From Xanthoparmelia taractica (taxonomy: Eukaryota > Ascomycota > Lecanoromycetes > Lecanorales > Parmeliaceae), in the NCBI GenBank assembly GCA_033085395.1, contig JANQBS010000005.1:124001-188000 (forward strand): DNA of 64,000 bases. Reading direction: 5' to 3'. A model generated the notes under the pieces. That model saw nothing but the letters and a program-made list of their open reading frames with translations. It did no database searches and was not told the origin of the DNA. Shown here piece after piece: positions 23,172 to 33,817 of this stretch. The first letter of the stretch is position 1; the number at the start of each line of letters is the position of its first letter. The position numbers and the translations under genes are program-made.

Positions 23172-25032
23172 ATGGGCCAGACACTATCCGAGCCAGTGGT
23201 CGAGAAGGTGCGTGCTTTCGACCTAAAACTAAGTCGCAAATCTCGAGGTCGCGTGATACGCTTGGACTGTCCACTTACACATTGCGCCGCTTGCTGTCAA
23301 GTTTTTCTGCTGTCCAAATACCTCGACTTGTAGCTGACAGAATCCCAACCTAGATCTCCGACGACGGCCAAGATGACCGAGTGGCATTCGGAGTGTCTGC
23401 TATGCAAGGCTGGCGTATTAGTATGGAGGATGCACATGCGGCGGTTCTAGATTTGCAAGCAGAGGATGCAGAAAAAGGATTTGTAGCTGCGTCTCCGGAA
23501 GACCGACTGAGCTTCTTTGGGGTATACGACGGACATGGGGGAGACAAGGTTGCGCTTTTTGCGGGCGAGAACATACACAAGATTTTGGCAAAGCAAGAAG
23601 CATTTAAGAGAAAGGACTTTGAGCAAGCGCTCAAAGATGGGTTCCTCGCAACAGATCGAGCAATCCTGAGTGGTGAGTCCTCGAAGTCTTGCTTGGAAAC
23701 GCCAACCTAATCAGCATACACACAGATCCAAAGTACGAAGAAGAGGTCTCTGGTTGCACCGCATCTGTGGGGTTAATATCGAAAACCACGATATACGTGG
23801 TCAGTAGTATTCTTTGAGTCTAGGACTGAACGTTAGTTAAAAAATTCTTAGGGCAATGCTGGTGACTCACGTTCTGTTCTCGGGGTCAAAGGCAGAGCAA
23901 AGCCTCTATCATACGATCATAAACCTCAGAACGAGGGTAAGCGTTTATTGCTTTCTTTGCTAGGGCTGCAACTTACTGTTGAATCAGGAGAGAAGGCTCG
24001 AATATGTGCTGCCGGAGGTTTCGTTGATTTTGGCCGTGTCAATGGCAACCTGGCGCTGTCTCGAGCCATTGGAGATTTTGAATTCAAGAAGAGCGCTGAG
24101 CTCTCACCGGAGCAGCAAATCGTAACAGCATTTCCCGACGTTATTTCTCACACAATCACCGACGACGACGAGTTCCTTGTTATTGCTTGCGATGGTACGC
24201 ATAAGAATAGCTATGTCTAACTCATGTTACGTCCACTGACAAGACGCTTTCCAGGGATATGGGACTGCCAGTCTTCGCAAGCCGTTGTCGAATTCGTCAG
24301 ACGCGGCATTGCAGCCAAGCAGGAGCTCTCCAAAATCTGCGAAAACATGATGGACAATTGCCTCGCCTCAAACAGCGAGACTGGGGGCGTAGGTTGTGAT
24401 AACATGACAATGATCATCATCGCTCTTCTAAGAGGTAAGAGCAAGGACGAGTGGTATCAGGAGATTGGAGAGAGGGTAGCTAAGGGTGACGGTCCTTGTG
24501 CACCGCCAGAATATGGTAGCTCATCTTCTATACCTGCCTACATGAAATGATACTGAAGAATACCTCAACAGCAGAATTTCGCGGTCCCGGCATGCGTCAG
24601 AATTTTGAAGACAGCGGAGATGATTATGATCTCGACGTGAATCATCGTAATCACGGCGTTGGAGGCCGATCCGGCAGAATTATACTCCTTGGAGATGGGA
24701 CAGAAGTCTTGACCGATAGTGATGAAACTGAGATGTTTGATCATGAAGAAGAAAACAAGGATCTTGCAAGCCAAGTCGGCAAGAGCCAAACGAAGCCGGA
24801 CGATGCAAACAGAGGCGGACGGGAGGAGACTCCGGGACCTGAGTCTCATGGCACCTCGGAGAGTCAGCAAACACCCGACTCTATGGAGCAAAATCCATTT
24901 GACACGCCTTCGTCGACCACATCAGAAATGTCCAGCGTCACGGATACAGCAAAAGCAAATATCAAAACGATCCCAGAGAGCGCTCTACCGGAAAAGCTTG
25001 TCACTCCACCGACAAGCCAGGACAAGAAATAG
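23172..25032 (+). CDS. PP2C-type Ser/Thr protein phosphatase (Ptc2/Ptc3-like)
   Basis: Seven exons (23172-23207, 23354-23672, 23726-23799, 23852-23936, 23988-24194, 24255-24515, 24572-25032) give 480 residues. The start MGQTLSEPV carries a Gly2 in a myristoylation-like context common to Ptc2/3 relatives. PP2C metal-site motifs follow in order: RISMEDAH, GVYDGHGG, GNAGDSR, GNLALSRAIGD, ACDGIWD and GCDNMT. After the catalytic domain comes the conserved PPEYAEFRGPG segment, then an acidic, disordered tail. Such Mn/Mg-dependent phosphatases in yeast act on the Hog1 MAPK, checkpoint kinase and unfolded-protein pathways. The last intron (24516-24571) is needed to join PPEY to AEFRGPG; without it an early stop at 24548 would truncate the tail. 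Confidence 0.95.
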
Positions 25033-25944
25033 GCGCCAACGTGTTCTACCTTCTCAGTCTTACTATGGATACATTTCCTTACGGCTCATTAGGACCTTGA
25101 CGAGCAACGATACTATGTATTTGTGATGGATCTGTGACTACCTTGACTAGCGATGATCATCATACTCTACAGTACACCTGGCGGTTTTCTCAACCGAAGT
25201 ATCGCTCTGGAATTATCCACGATGTCAGCTAGCTACGTCTGTCGCCATTCACCACGCATTGTCGGTTCAAGAGCGATGAGCTTCTCCATAGCGTTTCGTA
25301 TTCCTCGAACGTCTTGATTCCCCTTCTTTTTCCGGCTCTCAATTCTCCACGTGCTATTTGTGCACGTCTTGCATCATCAGGAGTTATGTCGCGACCGGAT
25401 AGACACCATAAAGCGCAGGCATTGATGTTCGTCCTCAATTTGTTCGACGAGTATCTTACACGTTGCTCTCTTAGGCCAAGCTGTTTGGGAAAAGCATTGT
25501 CGTCGTTGCCGAGTACAGTTCCTATGTTACTGGTGTAAGGAACTGAGACGTTGTCATCCTACCCAAAAAGCACAGAGTAGGTGAACTGGGAGTTCATGCA
25601 CATAAACTCAAGTAGGTAGGTACTTTGTTGTTCCAAGTAACCACTTCCCTGACGTCTGTAGGGCTGACCGTAGAAAAGCTGCGATGACGATTTAAGTGTA
25701 TAATAACAGAAGCAAGGAATTTCGCAATTATTTTTCTCACCCTTGAATTTCTTCTTATTTTGATCGGAACAAAAAGTCGATAGAGAATTTTCTCTACATC
25801 CCTCTAGTCCCCGACCTTTCGTCCGTACTCCTTTGGCATCTTCGCAGCCAGAGTTCGCTCCTTCCTCGACCTAATAAAAACGCGAGTCTCGTACCCTAGA
25901 CTACCACCCCCTGAAGAATTCCCATATTAATCCGTCGTATTCCC
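25033..25944. other. intergenic region, PP2C to cytidylyltransferase
   Basis: This holds the PP2C 3' flank and the cytidylyltransferase promoter. A minus-strand open stretch at 25229-25555, listed separately, may be a small gene. The last 250 bp before the ATG are pyrimidine-rich, as is common upstream of fungal starts. Confidence 0.5.
25229..25555 (-). CDS. possible small unrecognised gene or pseudogene
   Basis: On the minus strand, 108 codons are open before the stop at 25229. The same frame continues upstream for about 50 more codons beyond a single TAG at about 25556-25558. The translated segment has an ordinary amino-acid mix (LRTNINACALWCLSGRDITP and a charged, arginine-rich part after it), which looks more like coding than random sequence. 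I do not recognise it. The TAG could end an intron (an AG acceptor would fit exactly there), mark a decayed gene, or show that the frame is chance. Low confidence. Confidence 0.22.
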   Translation of the reverse strand, partial: DNVSVPYTSNIGTVLGNDDNAFPKQLGLREQRVRYSSNKLRTNINACALWCLSGRDITPDDARRAQIARGELRAGKRRGIKTFEEYETLWRSSSLLNRQCVVNGDRRS

Positions 25945-27544
25945 ATGTCTTCTCCTTCTTCATCTGGCTCCGGAAAGAGGAAGCGTACATCAATCCTACA
26001 AGGCTCGACCGAACAATCCTCTACCGCAGACCTCCTCCAGCCATCATCTCGCGATGCTTCAGGCGAAGACGCGGCGGACTCGGCATCCCCAGCTGTCACC
26101 AGTATAAAGCACAAGAAATCTGCAGCAGCTGCAGACTCGACCAGCGCATCTAATAAACGACCAAGAACAAGATCCAACGCAGCGGACGGTCCCACCACCA
26201 ATGGTGCTATCCCGAGTATCAACAACGCCGAGATCGAGGACAGTGAAAATACAATTGACGAAGGAGACTACTCGAAACGCAGAACGAAAAGCTCTTCCAA
26301 CAAACAGCGGCTAGATTCAAATATGGAAGACAGCAAAGCAATGCCTCCGCCAGCCAAAGGGGGGTTGCAAGATCCCGTTGGGTTCCACACCAATCCACCA
26401 CCAACAGGTCGGGCAGTGCGAATCTACGCAGATGGAGTCTTTGATCTATTCCATCTTGGGTGGGTGCCAGTGTTTTCCGCCCTACACCGTCTTCGTTAAC
26501 CCAGATTTAGGCACATGCGGCAATTGGAACAGGCAAAGAATGCTTTCCCCGATGTGTATCTTCTAGTGGGTGTCACTGGAGACGCAGAGACGCACAAACG
26601 CAAGGGCCTGACGGTTCTTTCCGGTGCCGAACGAGCAGAGACTGTCCGCCATTGTAAATGGGTCGACGAAGTCATTCCGAATTGTCCCTGGATCGTGACG
26701 CCGGATTTTCTGGAGAAACATAAGATCGATTACGTGGCTCACGATGACCTGCCCTACGGAGCGGATGAGGGAGATGACATCTATACACCTATAAAGAGGG
26801 AAGGTAAGTTCCTTGTAACGCAAAGGACAGAGGGCGTGAGTACCACAGGCATTATAACAAAGTATGCTCATATTCTGGGCTTCACTGCTTTGGTTGCTGA
26901 ACAACTCTCTAGGATCGTCAGAGACTACGAGAAATATATCGCTCGCCAATTCAAGCGTGGCACATCTCGCCAGGAACTTAATGTCTCATGGCTCAAGAAG
27001 AACGAGCTCGATCTAAAGCGCCATGTCATTGAGCTACGTGATAGCGTCCGAAACAACTGGTCTACCACAGGTCAAGAGCTAACCAAAGAGCTGCGGCAGT
27101 TCTGGCAGAGCAGTAGGCCTGGCAGCCCCGCAAGGGGCCTCGGTAGGAACGGAAGCGACGTTGACCTGGACCGTTCCGGAGGCTCGAAGTCGAGCCCTGC
27201 AGCTCTCGCGCATCTATCGCACCTTGACATTCCGAGACCAGAGAGCCCTAGTGGAGGTCGTGGGCCAAGCAGCGACTTTGCAACAGGTTACAGCCTTGGT
27301 CTAATTGGGGGGGTGAGGTCTTGGGTAGGTCGAAGTACAGTATTACATGTAATGATTGTCACTGAAAGTTATGCAGATGACCCGAAGTCGTACCTCTCTA
27401 CGTGGAAGTCAGCCGGATAGCGGTGAAAGTGAAGAAGACAGCTCTGACGCAAAGAGTCCAAAGGGGGAAAAGACGCCTTCGAGAGGGAGAAGAGGAGAGC
27501 CCTCGGACGGCGAGAACACAGACATGATGGATATCAAGGCTTGA
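25945..27544 (+). CDS. PCT1: choline-phosphate cytidylyltransferase
   Basis: Four exons (25945-26459, 26511-26861, 26913-27324, 27377-27544) give 481 residues. After a long disordered, basic N-terminus with a nuclear-localisation-like GKRKRTS, the catalytic domain begins at VRIYADGVFDLFHLGH. This contains the HxGH nucleotidyl-transfer motif, rebuilt exactly across intron 1. The signature RTEGVSTTGII follows; TTDII is more usual, so one Asp is replaced by Gly. After the catalytic core comes an amphipathic, charged helix region (about residues 290-345) that in this family binds membrane and regulates activity, then a Ser-rich acidic tail. The enzyme makes CDP-choline from CTP and phosphocholine, the controlling step of the Kennedy pathway to phosphatidylcholine. 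Confidence 0.95.
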
Positions 27545-27829
27545 TTTCGCAACTTTTTGGCGATGAGTTGCGGCAGTGCTCTCCGATTGTTAGCAGAGAT
27601 TCCCAGCAGTACAAATTGTAGTGTACCTAGCGAAGCAGTATGATTCCCGTAGGAAAATTTGTAGAGACGATCTATCACTCGTGTGCAATGGACAAGGAGA
27701 AGCTGTAGACACCCTGCTTTGGTACAGAACACAGATGCCTATGTAGCTCTAATAAGAAGCTCGGCTATTTCGCAGTGCCGTGCCATGTCCATGCGCACAA
27801 AACACCTCCTTCGTTGCGTATCATTCCTC

Positions 27830-28389
27830 TTATGACCTAGGCTTCTCCTTCTTCTCCTTCCACAGTGCTGACAGACCCACCCCGGACACCTTTACAACTT
27901 TGAATCGCACACCAGGAATATCACCCTTCGCCTTGCCCTTTCGCCCGAATCCAGAGAGCAGCACCTCGTCGTTCTCATCCACAAAGTTTAAACAACCGTC
28001 ATTCGGCACTGCCACCACCCACTTGAATTAGCCACCATGTGCACATGCTTGTCACTATCTATCCGCCCTCAATGAACAAGAAAGAATGAATACAAACTAC
28101 AAGGTAAACAAGAGAAAAAAGAAAACGTACCGAAAGCAGTCACCTTCTTCCCATTCTTAATCAACTGCACCCTCACACACTTCCTAATGGCGCTGTTGGG
28201 CTGCTTGGCCTCGACGCCGACCTTTTCCAGCACGATGCCTTTTGCGTGCGAGGAGCCGCCAAAGGGCGAGGACTTGTAGGCCGTGCCGAGGAGGCGCTTC
28301 TTGTAGTGGAGGTCGGCCCAGCGGCCTTCGCGTCTGTGGGTGCGGAGTTTGCGGGCGGCATTGAGACCGCGGGGTTTGCCTTTGCCCAT
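27830..28389 (-). CDS. RPS23: 40S ribosomal protein S23 (uS12)
   Basis: Two exons (28389-28131 and 28008-27830) give 145 residues, the same length as in yeast. The protein begins MGKGKPRGLNAARK and includes the near-universal KQPNSAIRKCVRVQLIKNGK segment, VPNDGCLN and the basic KEKKEKPRS end. uS12 sits at the decoding centre of the small subunit; the PNS-containing loop is close to the A-site codon, and its proline is hydroxylated in other eukaryotes. The 122-bp intron interrupts the VTAFVPND segment and its removal restores it precisely. The leader probably carries a second intron, from a GTAAGT donor near 28539 to a CAG near 28398, as is common in ribosomal-protein genes. Confidence 0.98.
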
Positions 28390-28841
28390 GGTTGCTGCTG
28401 GGGAGAGTGTGGGTGTTAGCTTATGGATTGGGGGAAGGATGTGTCTCGGTTGGGGGTGGGGAGGTTTGGGAGAGGTAGAGTATGGGGTGCGGGGAATTGG
28501 GCAGGGTAAGGGAGTTGGTGGCGTGGTTTAGAGACTTACCGATGTATGTGTGATCGCAGGAATGGGTATGTTGTTGCTGTGGTGCAAAGCTGTCGTTGGT
28601 GAAGATCGATGTCTTGAAAAGCTAAGCGAATGTGGGTGACTCAGCCCTATGAGATTTACTAGCGCGACCGTGGATCACTTCAGGTAGTTTCGACCTTAGA
28701 GGGTGAGTTGAATCTCGTTTCACTGCAGAAGAGATGCCTTCACTGGCTATCATGCATTGTGGTGGCTCGAATAAGAGACCATAGACCTTCCGTCCACTCC
28801 ACACATCCAAATTACTGCCGTAATCGATTCACAAATCCACA

Positions 28842-29567
28842 ATGTCGACCCTCTCGCCCTCATCCGCCGCGAGTCCCCACCCCCAGCGGCCCCCACCACC
28901 GTTTCTCTTCCTCGGTCCCCCTTCCCGCAACGCCTCCAACATCAGCCTCCCACCCGCAGCCCCCGCTCCCTCGCAGCAGCCCCGCGCCCCTCTCCTCCGC
29001 TCCCGCTCCACCCGCCCCCCCGATCCCGCAACAACATCTCTCGGCCGCGAACGCCCGCAGCAAGTGCAGCCTCCTTCTCAAAACGATCGCGACCGCACTG
29101 ACGCCCTCTGGGCGGAGATGCAAGCCACGTTGGCGGAAGTGGAGTTGAGTGCGTTTAGTAGTACGCATGTTTTCGGCACGGCGCGTAGTGCTGCGCTGGA
29201 TGAGCTGAGGGAGGCGCAAATTGCGTTGGCGAAGTCGTGGGGGAGGGGGGAAAATGACGGGAATGAGGAGAAGGAGGACGAGGAGGAGGAAGAGTTGGAA
29301 GGGGTTAGATGGAAGAATGAGAAGGGGAAGGAGAAGGAGGAAGAGAAGAAGGATAGAGAGTCGGAGCAGGAAGATGATATTGCTGAAGCGAGAAGGAGAA
29401 GGGAAGCGAATGAGAAGTTTTTCAGTCGAGTGCGAGACGGCGTGGAGGATGTGGTGGGCAAGTTGGAAGGGGTGGCGCAGGCGATGGCGAAGGTTGCGAG
29501 GGAAAGCAGGGAGATTTGGAATGGAAATGATAGCGTGGATTCGGCTTCTGTTGCTACAGGATCCTGA
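28842..29567 (+). CDS. fungal protein of unknown function with conserved core and acidic coiled region
   Basis: A single exon gives 241 residues. The first 80 are proline- and serine-rich and probably disordered. A conserved-looking core follows (LWAEMQATLAEVELSA, then HVFGTARSAALDELREAQIA). I associate it with small ascomycete proteins carrying a DUF5315-type region, but that is from memory and uncertain. A highly charged Glu/Lys stretch at about residues 140-180 and a helical C-terminus (VEDVVGKLEGVAQAMAKVA) suggest a coiled coil. No signal peptide or membrane segment is visible. It is divergent from RPS23, whose probable leader intron starts about 300 bp away. Function not assigned. Confidence 0.7.
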   Translation: MSTLSPSSAASPHPQRPPPPFLFLGPPSRNASNISLPPAAPAPSQQPRAPLLRSRSTRPPDPATTSLGRERPQQVQPPSQNDRDRTDALWAEMQATLAEVELSAFSSTHVFGTARSAALDELREAQIALAKSWGRGENDGNEEKEDEEEEELEGVRWKNEKGKEKEEEKKDRESEQEDDIAEARRRREANEKFFSRVRDGVEDVVGKLEGVAQAMAKVARESREIWNGNDSVDSASVATGS

Positions 29568-30258
29568 GTCCGCGTGCTCAGTTGGCCTCGGTACCGTATC
29601 CGAAAGAAGTTATGTGATGCCCTCCCGGGTCCATCCGCAAATGACTTGAAACGGCACACTGATCGCTATTCAACTCAGTTCAAGAAGCTCAGTCTATATT
29701 GGCAATGACGATCTAATCCACCATTGTTAACAATCCACCAGGCATCTTACGATTTCATTCTTTGGATTTGAAGGTTCTCAGGCCCCTGATCTTGAGATTG
29801 CACAGCTGAAATGGCGCCAAAAGACGAGGAGTCAACCGGTCGTATAAATGACAAGAGTTGAGTTGCCAGGTGCCAGTCCGGAAGTGAGGGATCAGGATAA
29901 CGCGTGTCACTTTTCATGGTTCGGAGTAAAGAGAGTCCAGTTTCGAGTCACATTCGACCTCAAGAAAGCATTCACCAAACACAAGCGTCTCCTGTAGCTT
30001 GCAAGATGATTATGCCCTCATCGATTTGGCCAGAGTTACTGTGGAGTGTACCTCTAAGAACTGCTGGGCGGTGGAAATTCATTTTCTTTGAAGCTGTGAC
30101 TTACTTAGAGCAAAGCAAACTAATGCCTGAACATGTCACTTTTCGCTGTGCTTTTCAGTTATCGAACATCCTGCCGTGATCACAATGCAACGGGTATCTT
30201 CCAAACGCGCCCAACGCCGTCACTATACCTTGTGCCGTGCATGTAGCGCTCCTAAAGC
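29568..30258. other. convergent intergenic region, unknown gene and TAF13
   Basis: Both flanking genes end here. A 91-codon open frame at 29904-30179 has no motif and is probably chance. Nothing else was recognised. Confidence 0.5.
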
Positions 30259-30796
30259 TCACTCGATATCATTGTCAAGATCATCCCCCAAGTCCTCCTC
30301 CACTCTATCCTCCAATCTCACGCCTTTATCCTCAACCTTCTCCTCAACCTTCTCCTCACCATCCTTCCCCTCCCCCTTCTTCTTCCGACCACCACGCTCC
30401 AACCCTTCACGTCCCTCGTCAGTCTTGAACGCCTTGCGAGCCGTACTGATGTGCTTGTCCATAGCCAGCAACTCGTTGACCCGTCCCAAAAGCACCGGAT
30501 CCCCGCGGATGGCAAACTTGAAATCGTCGACCTTGAGCTTGGAGCGGCTGCAGCATTCGGCGGATTTGGCGGCGGAGAAGCAGGTTTCGATGATGAAGTC
30601 CGTGGCTATCTCGTCGAGGATGCGGACGGTTTCTGGCAGAGGTTCCTTATCGTCGCCGTAGGCGTAGAGAGCTTGTGTTACTGGGGGGTTGATTAGTGAT
30701 GTGTAGGGGTTTGAGTCCGCGGGGCGTGGATTTACTTTCGGCTTCGAAGTTCATTTGGCCCTTGTGGCGAGCCGCACGAGCGCGTACTTCGGTCAT
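30259..30796 (-). CDS. TAF13: TFIID subunit TAF13
   Basis: Two exons (30796-30736 and 30680-30259) give 160 residues. The histone-fold region reads ALYAYGDDKEPLPETVRILD, then TDFIIETCFSAAKSAE, then KVDDFKFAIRGDP, and LGRVNELLAMDKHISTARKAF, matching the TAF13 pattern closely. TAF13 pairs with TAF11 in the general transcription factor TFIID and helps position TBP. The C-terminus beyond the histone fold is a Lys/Glu-rich tail of about 50 residues, longer than in yeast. The intron is 55 bp with a GTAAAT donor, a CTAAT branch-like sequence and a CAG acceptor. Its neighbour, the Kish gene, is divergent. Confidence 0.92.
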
Positions 30797-31317
30797 GTTG
30801 ACGTTGGGACAGCTAGATCAAGCTGAAGCTTGAGAAGTGAAGGCTAGTATTTAATCACCACAGGATGTTGTCTAATCTGCTAGGTGAAGATAACTCGTTT
30901 GATACGCTTGGGCTGAACACTCTCAGCTTCTCGCTGAAGTCACAACGATACAGGCTGCCTTGACTATAGCTTCGCCCACATCGATAACTTATCGGCGAGG
31001 CGAAGAGTATGGGTCATCAATGGGTTCAATATCCCACCGGGAGAGTTGCTGTAAGGTCGATATTAAAATGCGGAGAAAAGCTGCTGAGTGCCAAGGCCCT
31101 TCAGTGAAGACATGTCGGCCATCGGAGCTTTCGGCTCGGTACGGGAGCGCTTCTTTCGTAGGCCCATTGATGGATTGGCTGTATAGACGCGGGCGGCTAA
31201 GCAAGATCCTGTCCGAGCTTCTAGCCTGCAAGACATCTGTGAACATCTATCAAACAAAGCAGCTCAACCTCTCAAAAGGTCCCAACTTAGCAATACTTGT
31301 TATAGATCATTTCCAAT
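30797..31317. promoter_or_regulatory. divergent promoter, TAF13 / Kish
   Basis: This 521-bp gap separates two conserved genes transcribed apart. An 85-codon minus-strand frame (30989-31246) crosses it but shows no recognisable motif. I could not identify specific binding sites. Confidence 0.5.
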
Positions 31318-31729
31318 ATGGTAAGATTGAACTCTAGATATAAAGCTGAGGAAGGATTGCGATAGCTGATATATCTGCAGTCAGCACTCTTCAACTTCCA
31401 GTCTCTGCTGCTGGTCCTCTTGCTAGTCATTTGCACAAGCACCTACGCTCATGCAACATTTCCCAAGATCATGGACAGGAACCGCGAAGGGTGAGTTGCC
31501 GTGTGTGTATGTGTTGCGGGATGACAGAAAGAAGCTAATTGTTATAATACGCTAGGGTATTTGGCATTTTCTGGAAGTGCGCCCGAATTGGCGAGCGGCT
31601 GAGTCCTTATGTCAGTCTATGCTGCGTTGTGATGGCTGTACGTATTTCACGGATGCTTTGAGATTCAAGTATATATAATATGGCTGCTGAGACCTCTTTT
31701 TCCAGGCCTCTTTGATGGCGAGCTCGTGA
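31318..31729 (+). CDS. KSH1: Kish protein (TMEM167 / Ksh1 family)
   Basis: Four exons (31318-31320, 31381-31490, 31556-31637, 31706-31729) give 72 residues, the normal family length. The first coding exon is only the ATG; intron 1 begins at the next base. The protein starts MSALFNFQSLLLVLLLVICT, a membrane helix, continues with IMDRNREG and the family hallmark FWKCARIGERLSPYVSLCC, and ends in a second hydrophobic segment. Kish proteins are small Golgi membrane proteins required in the early secretory pathway. The gene is too split to appear as an ORF, but junctions and length match the family at every point. The last exon, encoding ASLMASS, is the least certain. Confidence 0.93.
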
Positions 31730-32473
31730 GATATGAATATGTTTTGTGGCCGGGAGCCGGATATTTAAATTACGTTTTATGATACCCTTGGTTGGTTTTC
31801 CGTGCGGTACAGAATATAAATATAAACACTATCAAGCTGCCTCTTGCAATTTGACCGTTGTCCCCTTTGCTCTTCTCCATCGCTTCAAACCGACCCATCA
31901 GCAAGAATCCTCTTCTTATCGAGTGATCATCAATCCGTGCTTTCTAGCCTTGCAGTTTTATTCTGTAGGATTCAAGCTGCATTTCCGCCTGGCTCAGTAC
32001 CACAATCAGACCAATCCGGGAGTCACCCATCCAGCATCACACCAGAAAGCGCGCTTTTTTATTTAGTCCGACCTGTGGAGCAATTCGACTCTTCAGATAA
32101 GGTCCTGCTCCGCGTCAGGAATGTCCGCTCTCACGAGTATGCAACTAATGGTCTAATAGCCTTAACCATGATTGAAACTTGGAAAATCGACATGGTAAAC
32201 CATATCAACCGGATAGGTACCACTATGCCTTTCCTCCGAGTATAAACAGAGGCGCTGATTCTAAAAGCTCATGACGGTTCGATATCTCCTAGAGCTCGAG
32301 AGAGATGTATCCGCCACGTCCACACGTGGTACCGCCTGGCCCGATATGTATCGGCGAGTCGGTTCAACGCCATAGAATCCACGGAGGGCACCGTCAAGGA
32401 GTGGCTGGCTGGGGTTACAGCACCGAGCCTGCATGAGCAAAGTATATGTCTTGTAATCAAAGACAAAGGTCCA
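31730..32473. other. intergenic region upstream of an unrecognised gene
   Basis: This is the 3' flank of the Kish gene and the probable promoter or leader of the next gene. Short plus-strand frames at 31746-32245 have no motif. The frame of the next gene is open from 32250, directly after an AG, so its first exon may start inside this interval. Confidence 0.45.
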
Positions 32474-33169
32474 ATGCTGACGGCTACAAAGACGAAGCCG
32501 CAAACCAGGTCGACATCCCAGACTGTTACTGCCGTGGATGTAAGAAGACGCATAGGCAAAAGACGCGTGTCATGGCCTGTAAGTACATGGAAGCTGTCAA
32601 TGGAAATAGCACCAATTGGACAGTTGCTCAAAGAAAAGACAGTGGCTCGTTCGTTCCTTCGAGGCTCTTCTACAGCGGACAAACCCGACGGCCACGAATC
32701 AAGAATGATTGCGATGGTCGAAGCCTGCAAGGCCAACCGTCTACCGGATGAGCTGACTTTAGTAGTCATGGACTTGGTCGAGCCCATCCCAATGTTGCGT
32801 CATCGTTTTGTCAAGCCTGGAAAACAAAGATGGGAGAGCGAGGAGGACCAGGAAAGAAGTAAGTGAGGGGAGGAGGGCGCGGCTTGGACAAGAGATCTAA
32901 CACACAGACTTAAAGTAGCAGCCGAAGAGGCAGCAGCACGTGCTAAAGATGCCGAAGCGAAGAAGGCAGAGAAGGAAGCAGGGAGGAGGATGAGCGGGAC
33001 ACCGCGCTCGGGTCAACCTGCTGTTAATGTTCGAAGGAGCACTGCAGTTCCCGTCGTCCCTCCCATCCAGCCGCTACGGGAGACGAATCGTCAACCAGGC
33101 CGTCCTCTCTATATAGATGGGCGAGCTTGTCCCCTGCGTCCCCCACCACCCCCGCCCAGTTGGAAGTGA
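32474..33169 (+). CDS. unrecognised protein with Ala/Lys-rich and proline-rich C-terminus
   Basis: Two exons (32474-32858 and 32919-33169) give 211 residues from the first visible ATG. The frame is open upstream to 32250, just after an AG, so an earlier exon could add about 75 residues; I could not find a matching donor and start. The middle holds an ordinary soluble stretch (EACKANRLPDELTLVVMDL). The end holds an alanine/lysine-rich helix (AEEAAARAKDAEAKKAEKEA) and a final run of prolines. No family was recognised. The intron has a GTAAGT donor, and its removal joins the two parts in frame. An antisense 172-codon frame over the same region is judged to be its shadow. Confidence 0.5.
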
Positions 33170-33817
33170 AAGCCCTTGAACATGTGGATTGTAAAGACTG
33201 CGTCTGGATCAGGGGCGGCGACAACGGCCTCTACTTCGTACCCTTCAGATCATTATGCTGGGGATGAGGGAGGGGTGAAGGTTTCAAGGCGGGCTGGGGC
33301 CCTTGCCTCATATTGATTTTTAGTTTATTGTATCATACATAGTCCGACGAATGGTTCGATTGGCCGTCTCGCCCTAGCTTGCAATAACAAATGTTCGTGT
33401 CCACGGGCAGTTCATGCATTGATACAGACCTTGAGACAGACCTTAGTAATAGACTGATAAATGGTGAGGTCTGAACACGTGGTTCTTGTGCAAATCATGA
33501 TCATTTTTCAAACGAGGTGTACTCTACTTAGAGCGCTTTATCGACGCTATACTGGATCATGTCGTGCATTTGATAGCGTGTCAGTGAAAGCTCGGAATAG
33601 ACCAATGAGATCACGAGTGATTTATACTAGAGAAGGATCTCTTCCCATACACAAGCTACAATCAGGTGACGACACCTTTGTTATGTAATTCATGCAATCA
33701 TATGTGGCTGACCTGACGCGAGCGGTTTGGAGGAAATGGTCCTATACGTAGATTCTCCAACGCCAAGTGGTAATAAGGGTCACGCATCAATACCAAACTC
33801 CGCTCGAATGATGCATA
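33170..33817. other. convergent intergenic region
   Basis: This holds the 3' flanks of the unrecognised gene and the PPR gene. A 75-codon plus-strand frame at 33461-33688 has no motif. Nothing else was seen. Confidence 0.5.

Noticed and set aside
32269..32787. 172-codon minus-strand frame
   Set aside because: It lies antisense to the unrecognised gene, whose plus-strand frame has a good splice junction and ends in a clear C-terminus. The minus frame has no motif.
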